Positions 1 through 10,841 of a stretch of 64,000 nt of DNA are shown here, one piece after another. Position 1 is the first letter of the stretch, and each line of letters starts with the position of its first letter. Below the pieces are notes generated by a model. The model saw nothing but the letters and a program-made list of their open reading frames with translations. It searched no databases and had not been told where the DNA came from. Made by a program: the position numbers and the translations under genes. The stretch is from Ambrosia x helenae (lineage: Eukaryota > Streptophyta > Magnoliopsida > Asterales > Asteraceae), in contig CM061231.1 in assembly GCA_030844895.1 (NCBI GenBank), positions 6,405,118 through 6,469,117 of the forward strand. Direction: 5' to 3'.

Positions 1-16
1 CGAAACCAGATATCCT

Positions 17-2014
17 ATGTTGGAGAAATTGGCGTTAGCCCTGGTCCATGCTTCGAGAAGATTGAGAAGATACTTTCAGGCACACGAGATAGAAATCCAA
101 ACTGATAAAAACATCCAGTATGTACTCCGAAAGCCGGAGGTCTCTGGCCGATTGGCCAAATGGGCCATCGAATTAGGGGCCTTCGACTTAACTTTCAAAA
201 CAAGAGGTGCCATGAAAGGACAGGCAGTAGCAGATTTCATAGCTGAATTACCAAACGAAGAAGACCGACCAGAAAGACAAGACCCGGAGGATAAAGAACG
301 AACAAAAGCATGGTCTTTGTACACAGACGGTGCATCCTGCATCGAAGGATCCGGAGCAGGCCTTATATTGATTAGTCCGGATGACACCAAATTCGCTTAC
401 GCCCTCCGATTTGAGTTTCCAAGCTCAAACAATGAAGCTGAGTACGAAGCACTGTTAGCTGGCCTCCGGATAGCACGAAAGTTCGGAGTAGAGAATCTCA
501 AGATTTATACCGACTCGTTGCTTGTGGCTAATCAGCTCCGAGGCGAGTATGAAGCAAGAGAAGCAAAGATGATAAAGTACCTCCAAAAAGCACAAGAGCT
601 CGTAACCGCTTTCCAAACATATAAGATTTTCCATATCCCAAGAGAAGAAAACACACAAGCCGATGCTCTCAGTAAACTCGCATCGGCTAACATGGCTACC
701 TCAACTCAAGGCACGAAAATCGAAACATTGGAAAAACCTTCAATTGAAGAAAACGAGGTCCTGCAAGTCGAAGCACAAGAAGATACATGGATGACCCCCA
801 TCACAAAGCACATCACCGAAGGCTGGCTCCCAGAAGATAAAGCAGAGGCTAGAAAGCTCAAAGTCAAGTCCCTACAATACCAGATTCAAAATAGTCAATT
901 GTACCGGAGAACATTCTTAGGCCCACTCCTTCGGTGCCTCTCTTTGAATGAAGCAGCATACGTTATCAAAGAAATCCACTTCGGCATATGTGGCATACAT
1001 GCCGGGCCAAAAATGGTCGTTACCAAGGCAATGAACGCTGGGTACTATTGGCCCAATATGCACCAAAGTGCTGTACAAGAACTCCGAAGCTGTCAAGAAT
1101 GTCAGAAAAACGCCCCGGTCAGCCTTCGAGCCAAGAACGATCTGATCCCAGTAACGGCAGCTTGGCCGTTCCAAAAATGGGGAATTGACATTGTCGGACC
1201 ATTTCCCAAATCCACAGGGGGGGTTAAGTACTTGCTGGTAGCCATTGACTACTTTACAAAGTGGGTCGAAGCCAAACCAATGGGGGACATCACAGGACAT
1301 CAGGTGAAAAGATTTGTGTGGGAAAATATTGTTTGCCGATTCGGGTTGCCACTCTACATCATCAGCGATAATGGAAAGCAGTTCGCTGAAAATCCTTTCA
1401 AGAAGTGGTGCTCGGACCTACACATCAAACAGCTATTTTCATCAGTTGCTCACCCACAGGCCAACGGCCAGGTCGAAAGGGCCAACCGAAGCATTGTAGA
1501 AGGAATCCAGCGGCGGTTGGGAGGAAAGAAGGCAGGATGGGCAGACGAATTACCCAATGTCTTATGGGCACACCGAACAATGCCAAAAACAAGTACCGGA
1601 GAGTCGCCTTTCAGCCTGACCTACGGTACCGAAGCAATGATCCCAGTTGAAATCGGCATGATCAGTCCCCGAAGAGCTGATACGTCTGATAATGATCAAT
1701 CCCTCCGTCTGAACCTGGATCTCTTAGAAGAAAGAAGAGAAATGGCCTCCATCAAAGAATCCCGGTACAAGAAAGAACTGGAAAAATACTACAATGCTAG
1801 GGTGAAAAAACAAACATTCAACGTCGGAGACTATGTCTTCCGAAGCAATGAAGCAAGCCGAGCCGAACCCTTAGGCAAACTGTCATCCAGATGGGAGGGC
1901 CCATACCAGATAACCTCCGTCGGAGAAAAGGGTTCATACACGCTAGCCAAGTTAGATGGCACCCCCGTTCCCAGAACATGGAACGGAATCCACTTGAAGA
2001 AATGTTACATGTAA
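17..2014 (+). CDS. Pol polyprotein C-terminal part: RT-RNase H, second RNase H, integrase
   Basis: This is an open frame of 665 residues from the first Met; the frame probably continues upstream beyond the window. Residues 1-80 match the tail of the RT-linked RNase H (KWAIELGAFDL region). Residues 98-222 are a second, complete type-I RNase H with D104 (YTDGA), E142 (NNEAEYEAL), D166 (YTDSLL) and D216 (TQADALSKL). The integrase zinc finger has H321, H328, C359 and C362. The integrase core follows with D391 (WGIDIVGPFP), D451 (ISDNGKQF) and E487 (QANGQVERAN), giving the DD35E spacing. The C terminus (WEGPYQI...) is the small DNA-binding fold. No stop interrupts it, so this copy may be young. 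It would cut RNA from RNA/DNA hybrids and insert element cDNA. Confidence 0.93.
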   Translation: MLEKLALALVHASRRLRRYFQAHEIEIQTDKNIQYVLRKPEVSGRLAKWAIELGAFDLTFKTRGAMKGQAVADFIAELPNEEDRPERQDPEDKERTKAWSLYTDGASCIEGSGAGLILISPDDTKFAYALRFEFPSSNNEAEYEALLAGLRIARKFGVENLKIYTDSLLVANQLRGEYEAREAKMIKYLQKAQELVTAFQTYKIFHIPREENTQADALSKLASANMATSTQGTKIETLEKPSIEENEVLQVEAQEDTWMTPITKHITEGWLPEDKAEARKLKVKSLQYQIQNSQLYRRTFLGPLLRCLSLNEAAYVIKEIHFGICGIHAGPKMVVTKAMNAGYYWPNMHQSAVQELRSCQECQKNAPVSLRAKNDLIPVTAAWPFQKWGIDIVGPFPKSTGGVKYLLVAIDYFTKWVEAKPMGDITGHQVKRFVWENIVCRFGLPLYIISDNGKQFAENPFKKWCSDLHIKQLFSSVAHPQANGQVERANRSIVEGIQRRLGGKKAGWADELPNVLWAHRTMPKTSTGESPFSLTYGTEAMIPVEIGMISPRRADTSDNDQSLRLNLDLLEERREMASIKESRYKKELEKYYNARVKKQTFNVGDYVFRSNEASRAEPLGKLSSRWEGPYQITSVGEKGSYTLAKLDGTPVPRTWNGIHLKKCYM

Positions 2015-3137
2015 GACGCCGAAGCTTGAAGTTAGTATCCAAGTCTTGTTTTCAATAAATTTCAAATTTGTTACTCGGGACGAGTTATACCCCGAACTTT
2101 TTCTTTATTTTGCTTGTAATTCGGGATGATGATTACCCCGAACTTTGTTTAATCAAAGGTGGGAAGCGTTTGCTCCACTAATAATAAGTTTCTTTCTTAC
2201 TTTTTTCGATACAGCCTATTCATTATACCGGCTACTCACGCTTAAAGTAAAAGACCAGTCAAGGTAGTAAGAAACATTGTGGAAAAGGTCGGAACAAGTC
2301 ACCCTGGTAAATAAATCCTCAATGTTCCGACCCCACATTTTTTAAAAAAAAAAAAAAAAAACAAGCAATATGTTGGAACTCATGATGATAGGCATAATCA
2401 GTCAACATGAAACCCACAGATCAAATGAGATTAGACACAAGAAAGGTCGAAGTATTCGAACTCACTCTTCTAAACGCCTCGTAAAAAAAAAAAAAAAAAA
2501 AAGAAGGAACCACAAACTATGTCTATCTCAAACGAAATACATAAAGGATGTGATTAAAGCACATTAAAAAATAAATAATACATCATGCAAACAAATAAAT
2601 ATCATATCGACGTCGAAAATCATAAGTTCACCTTCTACTTATTTAAAACGCCGAAGGAAAGGCTCCGGTGGACGGGCACAACAAAAGCCGATGCCTCAAC
2701 CAGGCATACAAAAGATCGACAAACGATCCCACAAAAAAAAAAAAAAAAAAACTTGCAAGTTTAAAATCATAATTTGAACCGAAGCATATGGACGCATATC
2801 ATGGTTCGAAAAAAAAAAAAAAAAAAAAAGGTTAAACAAACCCTTAACCTATGTCAGGCTGTTCGAAGCTACTCCCCTTCCCGTTCTTTTTACGCCGAAG
2901 CAGGGATTTCTTTCGAGGCACGAACCGAACAGCAACAACGAAATTCGGATATAACTTGGGGGCCAACACAAACCCCCTAAACATAAGATTATAACATATT
3001 CAAACATATAAACATTGTTAAAAGAACCAGGATGCATTGTTCCAACAAAATACACAGTAAAACAAGCCGAACCAAAGCGGTTCGATCATCTGTTCATAAA
3101 GCAAAAAGATATTCAAGGCCGTTGCGGCATATGGATG
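2015..3137 (+). other. Tat 3' non-coding region with four long A tracts
   Basis: No coding region is seen. Two imperfect copies of a motif with 'ccccgaactttg' lie near 2087 and 2137. Four A homopolymers of roughly 18-21 nt sit near 2343, 2483, 2732 and 2809. The short open frames here are chance. The region separates pol from the antisense gene and lies beyond the 3' end of that gene. Confidence 0.6.
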
Positions 3138-5648
3138 TTAACTTGAAGGAGGATTAAACATGTCACCGGAGAGACCAGCAGCTTTGATCGTCTCAAGAGG
3201 CTCGGAGATAAGGCGCCCAACGTGTTGAAGAAATGGAAATTCTAAAGTATCAAACTTATCCAATGCACCATTCAACATCTCTTCAGCATTCAGCTTCAGT
3301 TTCGGCACCTTCTCGACAGGAACAGCCTTCGACGAATAGTGGTACCCAGCCTTAATACCAACATTGACGCCACAAGCATTCATGGCATTATTAATGGCCC
3401 CCACGGCCGATCGAAGCTCCTCTCCTGTATGAATCCTCCGAGCTACAAGAAGCATTCCTTCGGTCAAAAGCCACCTTTTAGTCTCCATCAGCTCCTTAAC
3501 TTGATCAGACAACTTGGAATTTGATTCTGTCAAAACTGAAACCTGCCCTTCCATCCTAACCTCCATTTCCTCTAGCTGGGTTCGAAACTGGGACGCCTCC
3601 TTTTCAAACAACATTTTTTCTGAAAAAGAAAGAAAATGTCAATAAAAAAACAAAACAAACTGAACCAACAATATAATCCAGTCAATGAATGAAAGGGATA
3701 GGAAACTACTACCCCGCAAAGCCTCGTCCCTCTCAGCCTTCAGCGCTTCGGCCTCCTTCTGAGCTTTATCTCTCTCCTCCGAAGCTGAAGCCATAGCAGC
3801 ATTATGTGACTTAACCTGAAGCAACGTCTGGTTCAGCTTCTCTTCCAAAGAACGTTTCTCACCCAACAAAGCCTCATACTTCTTACCCCAAGCAGTAACA
3901 TCTTCACCTCCAAGCATCGAGCTTAGTTTCTCCTTCTCTATCTCAAGATCCACCCACCGTCGATACACCTCCACCACAATACCGTTTGATTGTGCTTGAT
4001 TGATCATCAAAGCATCAGCTAAGGCCAAAGGAGCTGCATTCCGAAACCTGTGTTCTTCGGCTGGGGTGTTGATATTCAGAAGCATGGTTCGCGCTGTCAA
4101 AGCATCAAGTATCTTGTCCCCATTCTTTAAATCCCAGTTGGGAATAAACTTAGCTTCAGCCACCGAAGGATCCAGTTCCACCGAATCTACAATGACAGGG
4201 AAGTCATCCACTTTAGACTCTGAACCAAACCACAGACGCTCAAGGTAATCCTTAGGACCTTCGTCGTCTGAAGTAAAGTACAGAGGGAAACAATCTACAC
4301 CATCATCATACTTACCAGCAGGACTAAAAGGACCGGTAAAATGTGGATGAGAATGAAGCGGCGAAGGATTAGGGTGTCGATCAATCTCCACCGGAGGTTT
4401 GTCTCGAGCAGACTTCCCACTATCCAAGTGGTCCGATAGAGCCTCCAGGATAGTAGATGGAGCGGCCTGACCACCAGAAGATGCTTCGGGTATAGGAACC
4501 AGAGGGGTTTTCGTTCTTTTCGGCGTCCCCTTAACCTTCTCTCCCAAACCTCCTTCCTCAATATCTTTTCTTTTTCTCGATGATTTCTTCCTATGTTTCG
4601 ATGAATCCTCAGTCGCAACAGAAATAGATGCACCTTCAGGTTGCTTCCCCACATCTCGTTCAGACGTTGCCACAGCTGCAGACGACGATGAGCCACCAAC
4701 GTTCACCGGGGCATCCACATCCGGCTCTCTGATCTTAAAAGACGGGGCCTTCAAAACTTCAAGAAAAGGTTTGTCTCCTGGGTTCTGCTGGAGAGACGTG
4801 TACTCAATGTCATCATCATCAAACGATTCCAAATGAAGCATATCACGAAGAGACATATCTAAAAAAAAACTACACAGGGCATTATTAACATCAGATGCTT
4901 ATAAAAAAAGGAAAATCGTAAAAACCATAAGACGAACCTATGTTGTTTCGTCTAACGATAGGCCACTGGTCCGAAAACTCCCAATTCCTACTAACACAAC
5001 CAATCACCAGCACATGCTCCGGCAATCTCCTTATGTCAAACTTGTTACTCACCAATGCAGCATAAAGGGTTTTATCTACAGTAAAGCCTTTCGGCAAGTC
5101 ACCATCTAAGGGATCGTCTTTCTTCCTCCACACCATGTCTTTGGGAAGACACAAATCATCTAACCAAAACCATCTATCCTTCCAATCCTTCAAACTAGAT
5201 ACTTCCCAACCAACACACTCCCGGTCTTCCTTCTTTACCTCCGACTTCTTATCCTTCGACTGTCTCTTCTCGAAGGTATACCAATTACCCGTACGGTTCA
5301 ATCGGTAAAAAGCCCTAAACAGGTTCAAGTCGGGTACTACGTCTAAAGACCGACAAGACAATTCAAATTGGTTCACCCGACTAAGGCCAAAAGGTGTCAT
5401 TTGGGAAATGTGAACCTTATGAAATTGCAAAACTTTCATTAAAAACGGGTAAAAGGGACTCGATAGTTTGCATAATTACACACCCGAGTGTAAAATGCAA
5501 ACTTCCCAGGGGGAAGAGGATATATGGGAGTTCTCGAAGCAGGAAGGGTAGGGTGAAGATTTACAGGGATCTTAAATTCTTCTACAAACTCGTCAAGCTT
5601 CGCTTGACTAAGAACGCTAAACGATGTAAGCATATTATCTTTAGGCAT
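3138..5648 (-). pseudogene. Spliced antisense gene of the Tat element, Transposase_28 (putative gypsy-type) domain
   Basis: Read on the minus strand. The likely start is the ATG at 5648 (MPKDNMLTSF). Then comes the plant 'putative gypsy type transposon' domain: FYTRVCNYANYRVPF, a frame break, then QMTPFGLSRVNQFE, NLFRAFYRLNRTGNWYTF and a Trp-rich stretch (KDRWFWLDD). The frame shifts by one base in a T run near 5441-5446, so this copy is broken. Two introns fit GT-AG: 4937-4859 and 3712-3620. Exons after the domain encode a Ser/Lys-rich region with a basic stretch (KHRKKSSRKRK) and a long coiled coil that runs across the last intron into 3619-3138. Tat elements are known to carry such antisense ORFs; their function is not established. 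Exon limits are my inference from splice consensus and reading frame. Confidence 0.75.
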
Positions 5649-5803
5649 GATTAAAAGAAGATAGAAAAGATTACACACCTTATAGCAGTAAGGAAGACGC
5701 TGATTGGAAAGGAAGAAGATGATTCCGGCTGAAGAACTGAGGAATTGGGGAAGAAGATAAAGTGTAGAAAAGAAAAAGTGAAAATAAAATGAGTAAAAAC
5801 TCA

Positions 5804-5812
5804 TTTATAAAG
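5804..5812 (-). promoter_or_regulatory. Candidate TATA box for the antisense gene
   Basis: The minus strand reads CTTTATAAATGA here, about 160 bases upstream of the antisense ATG at 5648. It is the only good TATA-type sequence in the right place, and it lies in the element interior rather than the LTR. This implies an independent antisense promoter. Confidence 0.45.
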
Positions 5813-6094
5813 AGGTAAAATGACGGTTGAGTAACCGTCCAATCAAAGGTCACCAACTGACCCCCTCGAACCAATCAAAAAAGGGATTCGCTATAGTAAC
5901 CGGAAGGTGAGGCAGTAAAACAAGGTAAATGACAATAGCTGTCATCCACTCGCTCAGGTAAAAGGCAAACAGCTGTCACACACCGAACCATACAAGGCTC
6001 GAAGGAATCCCAAAAGTCGAAATCCCCAAGAAACAAAAATTAACTACAAAGTCCTTTTTGAAAACCAAAGCATTCAAAAAGACTTCCGGGGACT

Positions 6095-6568
6095 TGAAGA
6101 GAATATGTGGTTATGGGTCGGAGCTCGGACCACCGTTAGGAACCGAGCTCAAGACTTATAAAGAATCAAGCTCTAGACCGAAGCTCGGTCCATACAGGGA
6201 CCGAAGCCAAAGATAGACCGAACGATCAGCTTCGGCCAAATGGCCCATGGGCCCATGGTCGCCGAAGCCCATTTGGGAAAGTATAAATACCTCCCAGAAT
6301 TCCTCATTTGGTAACTTCACTATTCTGTACTTTCTTGTACTTTTCGTACTTACTTTCCCACTTCTTTAAACCATACTTATTCTCACGCCGGAGGGTGGTC
6401 ACAGAGGAGCCCTTCCTCTCCCCTGTGACGAGCTTAACGGTGTTCCTTTTTTGCAGGTTATTCTCAGATCTAATCACTCATCCCCTCTTCACGTAGTATC
6501 TCTCAGATCTAATCTCCTGAACCAACGAGAGGTGACATTTTTCCTCTTCACGTACAATAGTATCAACA
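6095..6568 (+). repeat. 3' LTR of the Tat element
   Basis: It starts TGAAGAG straight after a purine-rich stretch with 'ccggggact', a reasonable polypurine tract, and ends ...AGTATCAACA, giving TG...CA ends and 474 bp. It contains GAGCTCGG repeats, a TATA box and a short internal duplication (cagatctaatc... near 6465 and 6502). Boundaries rest on the PPT and TG/CA rules because the partner LTR is outside the window. Confidence 0.55.
6282..6289 (+). promoter_or_regulatory. TATA box of the LTR promoter
   Basis: TATAAATA, preceded by 'gggaaag' and followed about 25-35 bases on by a pyrimidine-rich start region. Position and sequence fit the U3/R boundary of a plant LTR. Confidence 0.6.
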
Positions 6569-7631
6569 AGAAGGAAGAATGAAAATGCCATAGTCGGAGC
6601 TTTTCCGGTAACGACGAACCTTGTAACTTTAATAAAGTGGGAACTTTACAAGTCTCTTCATTCTAGGTACTACACCCAAGGGAGTTCCACTTACAATTCA
6701 TTAATGTTTTTACTTATTATTCTATTTACTGATTTACTGTGTATACTTTTACATTATATATTAGTTATAAATTTATCCAAATGGTTATTTATTTATTGTT
6801 GTTTGTGATCATGCAAATTTAGAAAACTAGGGTAAGATTAGTGCACAAATAGATTTTAACCTATAAATATGTCTTAACATGAGATTTTTGTTTGAAATTA
6901 TTACGATTTCAAACGAACTTTTTTTCTTACATCATACAATTGTTAATTTTGCAATCCCATGCACAAAAGTTTCATTTTAATTTGATATGTGTACTTCACA
7001 AAAAACCTCACGTTAAAAGAGTGCGACAACTTGCTCCTTTTAACATATTGGTTGTCTTGCTTGCTCAAAAGACATTGTTTGTGATCAATAGTGGTGCTAA
7101 GTACTTCGACAATTCTCATTGCTTAACACAAATATACTTGAAAAACATAGTTGCAATCTTGACAACACTACCTTACAAGTGTCTTCAACTACTTATAACT
7201 TATTTTAAAAAGAATGTTTTGCATCTCATATATTAACACTAAGGATGTTCATGATCAACAACCCGTCGCAACGCGTGGGTTAGCTTCAACTTGTTAGTTT
7301 ACAAACATGAAATACACGTCATTAAGATCACTTCACGGGCCGTCTGATTCATCCTTAGACATGCGATGCTTATAAAATCAACATCAAGAGCATTATGGTT
7401 TCACAATTCCCACAATCGAACAACACTGAAAGGATTATCATGAGACAAACTGAGATACAAAAGATATGATGTGAAAAACAATCAAAAGATATAATTGTTC
7501 AAACATAAAGCACATTCCACAGTTGACAAAGCGACAAAAAAAAAGTACACTATTTTTATTTTGTAGTCTCTGTTAATAAACTCAGACATAGAACAGATAA
7601 CCTGAGAAACCGAAACCAAAGCCAAATCAAA
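6569..7631. other. Intergenic, AT-rich
   Basis: I see no supported gene. An open frame at 6892-7236 looks like chance: AT-rich, no domain, Phe/Leu/Ile-heavy. Around 7258 there is a short GC-rich fragment (cccgtcgcaacgcgtggg) of a type often seen at transposon ends. The stretch just above 7500 is probably the 3' UTR and terminator zone of the minus-strand RGP gene. Confidence 0.5.
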
Positions 7632-8678
7632 TCAAACCCGAGACCCGATTTCCTTCCAGATCTTAACCCATTCGACCATGTTACCAGCAGCGTTAGCAAG
7701 CTCGGGATGTTTTGACCCCATCCCCTTTTTAATAGCTACAGCCATTTCCATCACACAATCCTCTGCTGTAACCGCGTCTTGAGACAACTTCAATGTCTGA
7801 AAAAACGGAATCAATTCCTCCATCAACTTAACCCCTTGCCATTCTTTCTTCAAACTATCGATCGCGCTGCCTCTTTCGTTCCTCCAAACATACGGGATTC
7901 CTGTTTTCACACCCAACTGTAAGTGATCACACATCACTTTCACCACAAGCCCACACCATACATCTTCCATTGTTTCCCATCTGACCTTCCCTTCTTTTGC
8001 CAGCTTCAAAGCTGGCAAAATCACGGGACCCACAGTCTCACGGTCAAAAGCTATGTTGATACCGCTCATGGGCATCAAGGAATTCTTGGGTACAGTTAAC
8101 ACCGCATCAATGTATCTGGAGTTTCTTAGTTCAGGTTTTAAAGATTGAGTGGGTGCATCAAAGTCTGCTAGATTAAGCCAGAGTCCACACGACAGAACGC
8201 AAGGGACTCCACTTCGTAAGCTAAATGGGTACCCACGAACAAAGTCTGATCCTTTCCTATACGGGTCGTAAAGTGTGTTGAAAAAGAGGGGAGTTGCCGG
8301 TGTTTTAAGGTTGGTGATGTGCTGGGTGACTATATCTACCACATCACCATTGTTGTCTTTCGCTGGACTGCAGTCGTCATCAATTGATACTATGTACTTT
8401 CTTTTGGATACAAGATAGCCAAAATAGCGACACGCGTATCCAGAGAACATGGAAGCATGAGAAGCAGATACTAATTTGTCTATGTCTGATTTGGTGTAGA
8501 CATCAACGTCAAAGCCATTCGGGATTTTGAGTCCCTCTTTGAGGTCGGGATCTTGCACAATTATCAAATGGAATCGGGAAAATATGGGCCTCCATTCTTC
8601 CAAGAAAGGCGTAAGGTCTGAACGGAAAGCAGCAATCACAATATCAACCTCGCTTCTATCAATGGTTACTTGAGACAT
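7632..8678 (-). CDS. RGP5: Reversibly glycosylated polypeptide, class RGP5 (UDP-arabinopyranose mutase family)
   Basis: Intact 348-residue single-exon frame; the plant RGP family runs about 340-365. The family interconverts UDP-arabinopyranose and UDP-arabinofuranose for cell-wall polysaccharides, in the cytosol and at the Golgi surface. Visible signatures: EVDIVIAAFRSDLTPFL at the N terminus, the metal/nucleotide-binding acidic motif SIDDDC (D100-D102), LFFNTLYDPY, RGYPFSLRSGVPC with R155 at the place of the reversibly glycosylated arginine, and EDVWCG. The N terminus (EVDIVI directly after a few residues) and the wording of KLAKEGKVRWETMEDVWCG match the RGP5 class rather than RGP1-3. For that class, mutase activity on its own is doubtful from my recollection of the literature. 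The ATG at 8678 gives the family-length N terminus. The stop of the next gene upstream lies only 98 bp away. Confidence 0.93.
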   Translation of the reverse strand: MSQVTIDRSEVDIVIAAFRSDLTPFLEEWRPIFSRFHLIIVQDPDLKEGLKIPNGFDVDVYTKSDIDKLVSASHASMFSGYACRYFGYLVSKRKYIVSIDDDCSPAKDNNGDVVDIVTQHITNLKTPATPLFFNTLYDPYRKGSDFVRGYPFSLRSGVPCVLSCGLWLNLADFDAPTQSLKPELRNSRYIDAVLTVPKNSLMPMSGINIAFDRETVGPVILPALKLAKEGKVRWETMEDVWCGLVVKVMCDHLQLGVKTGIPYVWRNERGSAIDSLKKEWQGVKLMEELIPFFQTLKLSQDAVTAEDCVMEMAVAIKKGMGSKHPELANAAGNMVEWVKIWKEIGSRV

Positions 8679-8776
8679 GCTGTGATATATCCAGGAAATG
8701 ATGATTCAATCAAAAATCAAATAAGGTTCTTTTTTTCGTGCTATTGGATATTAATCGAGTCAAGGAACGATCAGAT
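8679..8776 (-). promoter_or_regulatory. 98-bp spacer between two same-strand genes, with a possible splice acceptor
   Basis: This is everything between the TAA of the 87-aa gene and the ATG of RGP5. On the minus strand it ends 'gatatatcacagC|ATG', a good 3' splice site one base before the RGP5 ATG. There is no convincing TATA box at a usable distance. Either RGP5 has a minimal promoter here, or its mRNA begins upstream and is spliced to this acceptor. Confidence 0.4.
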
Positions 8777-10788
8777 TTAGAACTTGTCTGAGCATCCTGT
8801 CATACATGTTTCAAATGTTAAAAAACAAAAACTTTCTCCAATAAGGAGGCAAATCGGATTGAAGTGCAACTTACTAGTGGGGAGAACAGGGGTCATAACA
8901 AGCTGGATATTAAGTGCTTTGATCAAAGAAATAATTTCTTCCTTCCCGGTTGCAATAAAAATCTTCACAATCCTCTCGGTCAGTTTCCCAGCCTTGAGGG
9001 TTCTCTGGCAAATAGAAAGTTAATGCTAAATAAGTTATATCTTCTAAGAAGAGACTGTAAGTGATGCAGTTATCAGTAAGACTTCCAGTGTACAGTTCCA
9101 TCTATTTTATACTTCAAACGTCAGTTTAAATCAGTAGCGTTGATAAGTAAACATTCATTTCTTGGATAGTTTTTGTATATGTTTAATTACCATTAAAACA
9201 AATTAATGGTACAGTTTTCAGTCAACAAGATTCTTAGATCTTGTATAAGTTGTATTTATTAAAACTTAAAAGGTATACTCGACAAATAGTTAAACAACGT
9301 TTGTTGAATTATGTGTGAAAACAAGTGTGGTTTTTTTATGGGACAACGGGAGCAAAACTCTTGAAGACAATGAAACGGCCCGGTACAACAAAGTAAAATG
9401 ATGATAATTTTAGCTACAAGCATACAAACATTTAACCATCATATTGATGAGGGGTGGGTTCAAATTATAATCATTGGACAATCAGGACCATCTTAGAGAC
9501 ATCAGATCACTTAGATAATGGAGGTGCGGTTGAGATTTATAAAGGGGAAGATACACAATTGTCTCAGATCTCAACCGAAATATTATCCAAATGCCAACAG
9601 TGGTTCCTAATTATTTAGCGACTCCCATTTGAATCTCACCCACAAAGCAGTAAATACCAACATGCCACACTTATCAAATAGTCGATCAATGTAATCCAGT
9701 TAAAGAGGCATAGTCAAAGTATTAAAATAAACAACAAACCCATCCACAAAGACCAACCCATAATCTGAATTTGAAAGACATGGGGAGGGGATACAGAATT
9801 TAAGATATGCCTTTGTGATAATATAATTAAGTGTCATCACAATGATGATTATGATCAAATTTGGAGAATCAAGTATCAATACATGTAAAATCATCCATCC
9901 ATCCATCTATCTCCGAGTTTATGCAATATATCATCTAACCGACTACCTAATTATCCGATTCTGGTTCTTCAAATCCGAATCATCCCTTTCAAAACACATA
10001 GAGAAATGCCCCTAGTTTTACAATCAATTCTCAAACCACACAACACAAAACCTCCCTATGTTTTATATTTTTTTTTCCTAATTTAAGCTCACATTAATTT
10101 TATCACCCTCCATCATCATCACCATCATCATATTCAGTAAATCCCACCAATAGCAAAGCTAAGGTAGGGCCTGAGAAGGGTAAGGTGTAGATAACCTTAC
10201 CTCTACCATGTAGGAATAGAGAGACTGCTTCCAGTAAAACCCTGGCTCAATAGTAATTTTGCATCAAGCCATAGTCATGAGGCATAAAACTAAACAATCG
10301 GGACAGAGGCCACTTGGTGCATGTAACCCTATGTTTCGGTTATCAACTCCTCCGCATGATGCAAGATTAACCGTCCGTCATTTTTAACGTTATTTTCACT
10401 CTCACAAAATTATTAAAATAACGTTAAAGCTAGTCTAATTTCACTTTTGCCCCTCACACAAATATACATTATATGCGCACACCGCAAGCGATCAGAAACC
10501 CTAAAATTCATATCTATCAACACAGTCCCCAAAATAACAACCACTTACACAAACACTATAACCCAAACTCGGTATTCACATATCAGATTGAATAATAATC
10601 AATTCATTCCCATTCCCATTCTCAATTCACAAAATCATCTCTCTGATAATTTCCATATTTTCAGATCAAAACCTACGAATTTGATACTTGATAACAAAAA
10701 CCAGATCAGAGAAAAAAAAATCAAAAGTATAATAAGTTAAGTGGATCAGAACAGAAGCAATAATATTAGGCGATGAATTATACACATA

Positions 10789-10841
<53 letters not shown>

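Larger units (their letters stand above)
1..6568 (+). mobile_element. Ty3/gypsy LTR retrotransposon, Tat lineage, 3' portion
   Basis: The window opens inside the element. On the plus strand the order is the end of reverse transcriptase with its RNase H, a second RNase H, integrase, a long non-coding stretch with an antisense gene, and a 3' LTR. Two RNases H in tandem plus an antisense ORF between pol and the 3' LTR are known hallmarks of the Tat (Retand/Ogre/Grande-like) lineage. The 5' LTR, gag, protease and most of RT lie outside, so neither LTR age nor target duplication can be judged here. Confidence 0.9.

Noticed and set aside
6892..7236. 114-residue hypothetical protein
   Set aside because: AT-rich chance frame, no recognisable motif, no promoter or splice context.
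7632..8678. RGP5 as a processed retrocopy because it has no intron
   Set aside because: No poly(A) tail at its 3' end, no flanking duplication, and the frame is intact. The lack of introns alone is not enough.
8784..9064. Plus-strand frames opposite the 87-aa gene
   Set aside because: They overlap exon 2 of the minus-strand gene and have no domain; shadows.
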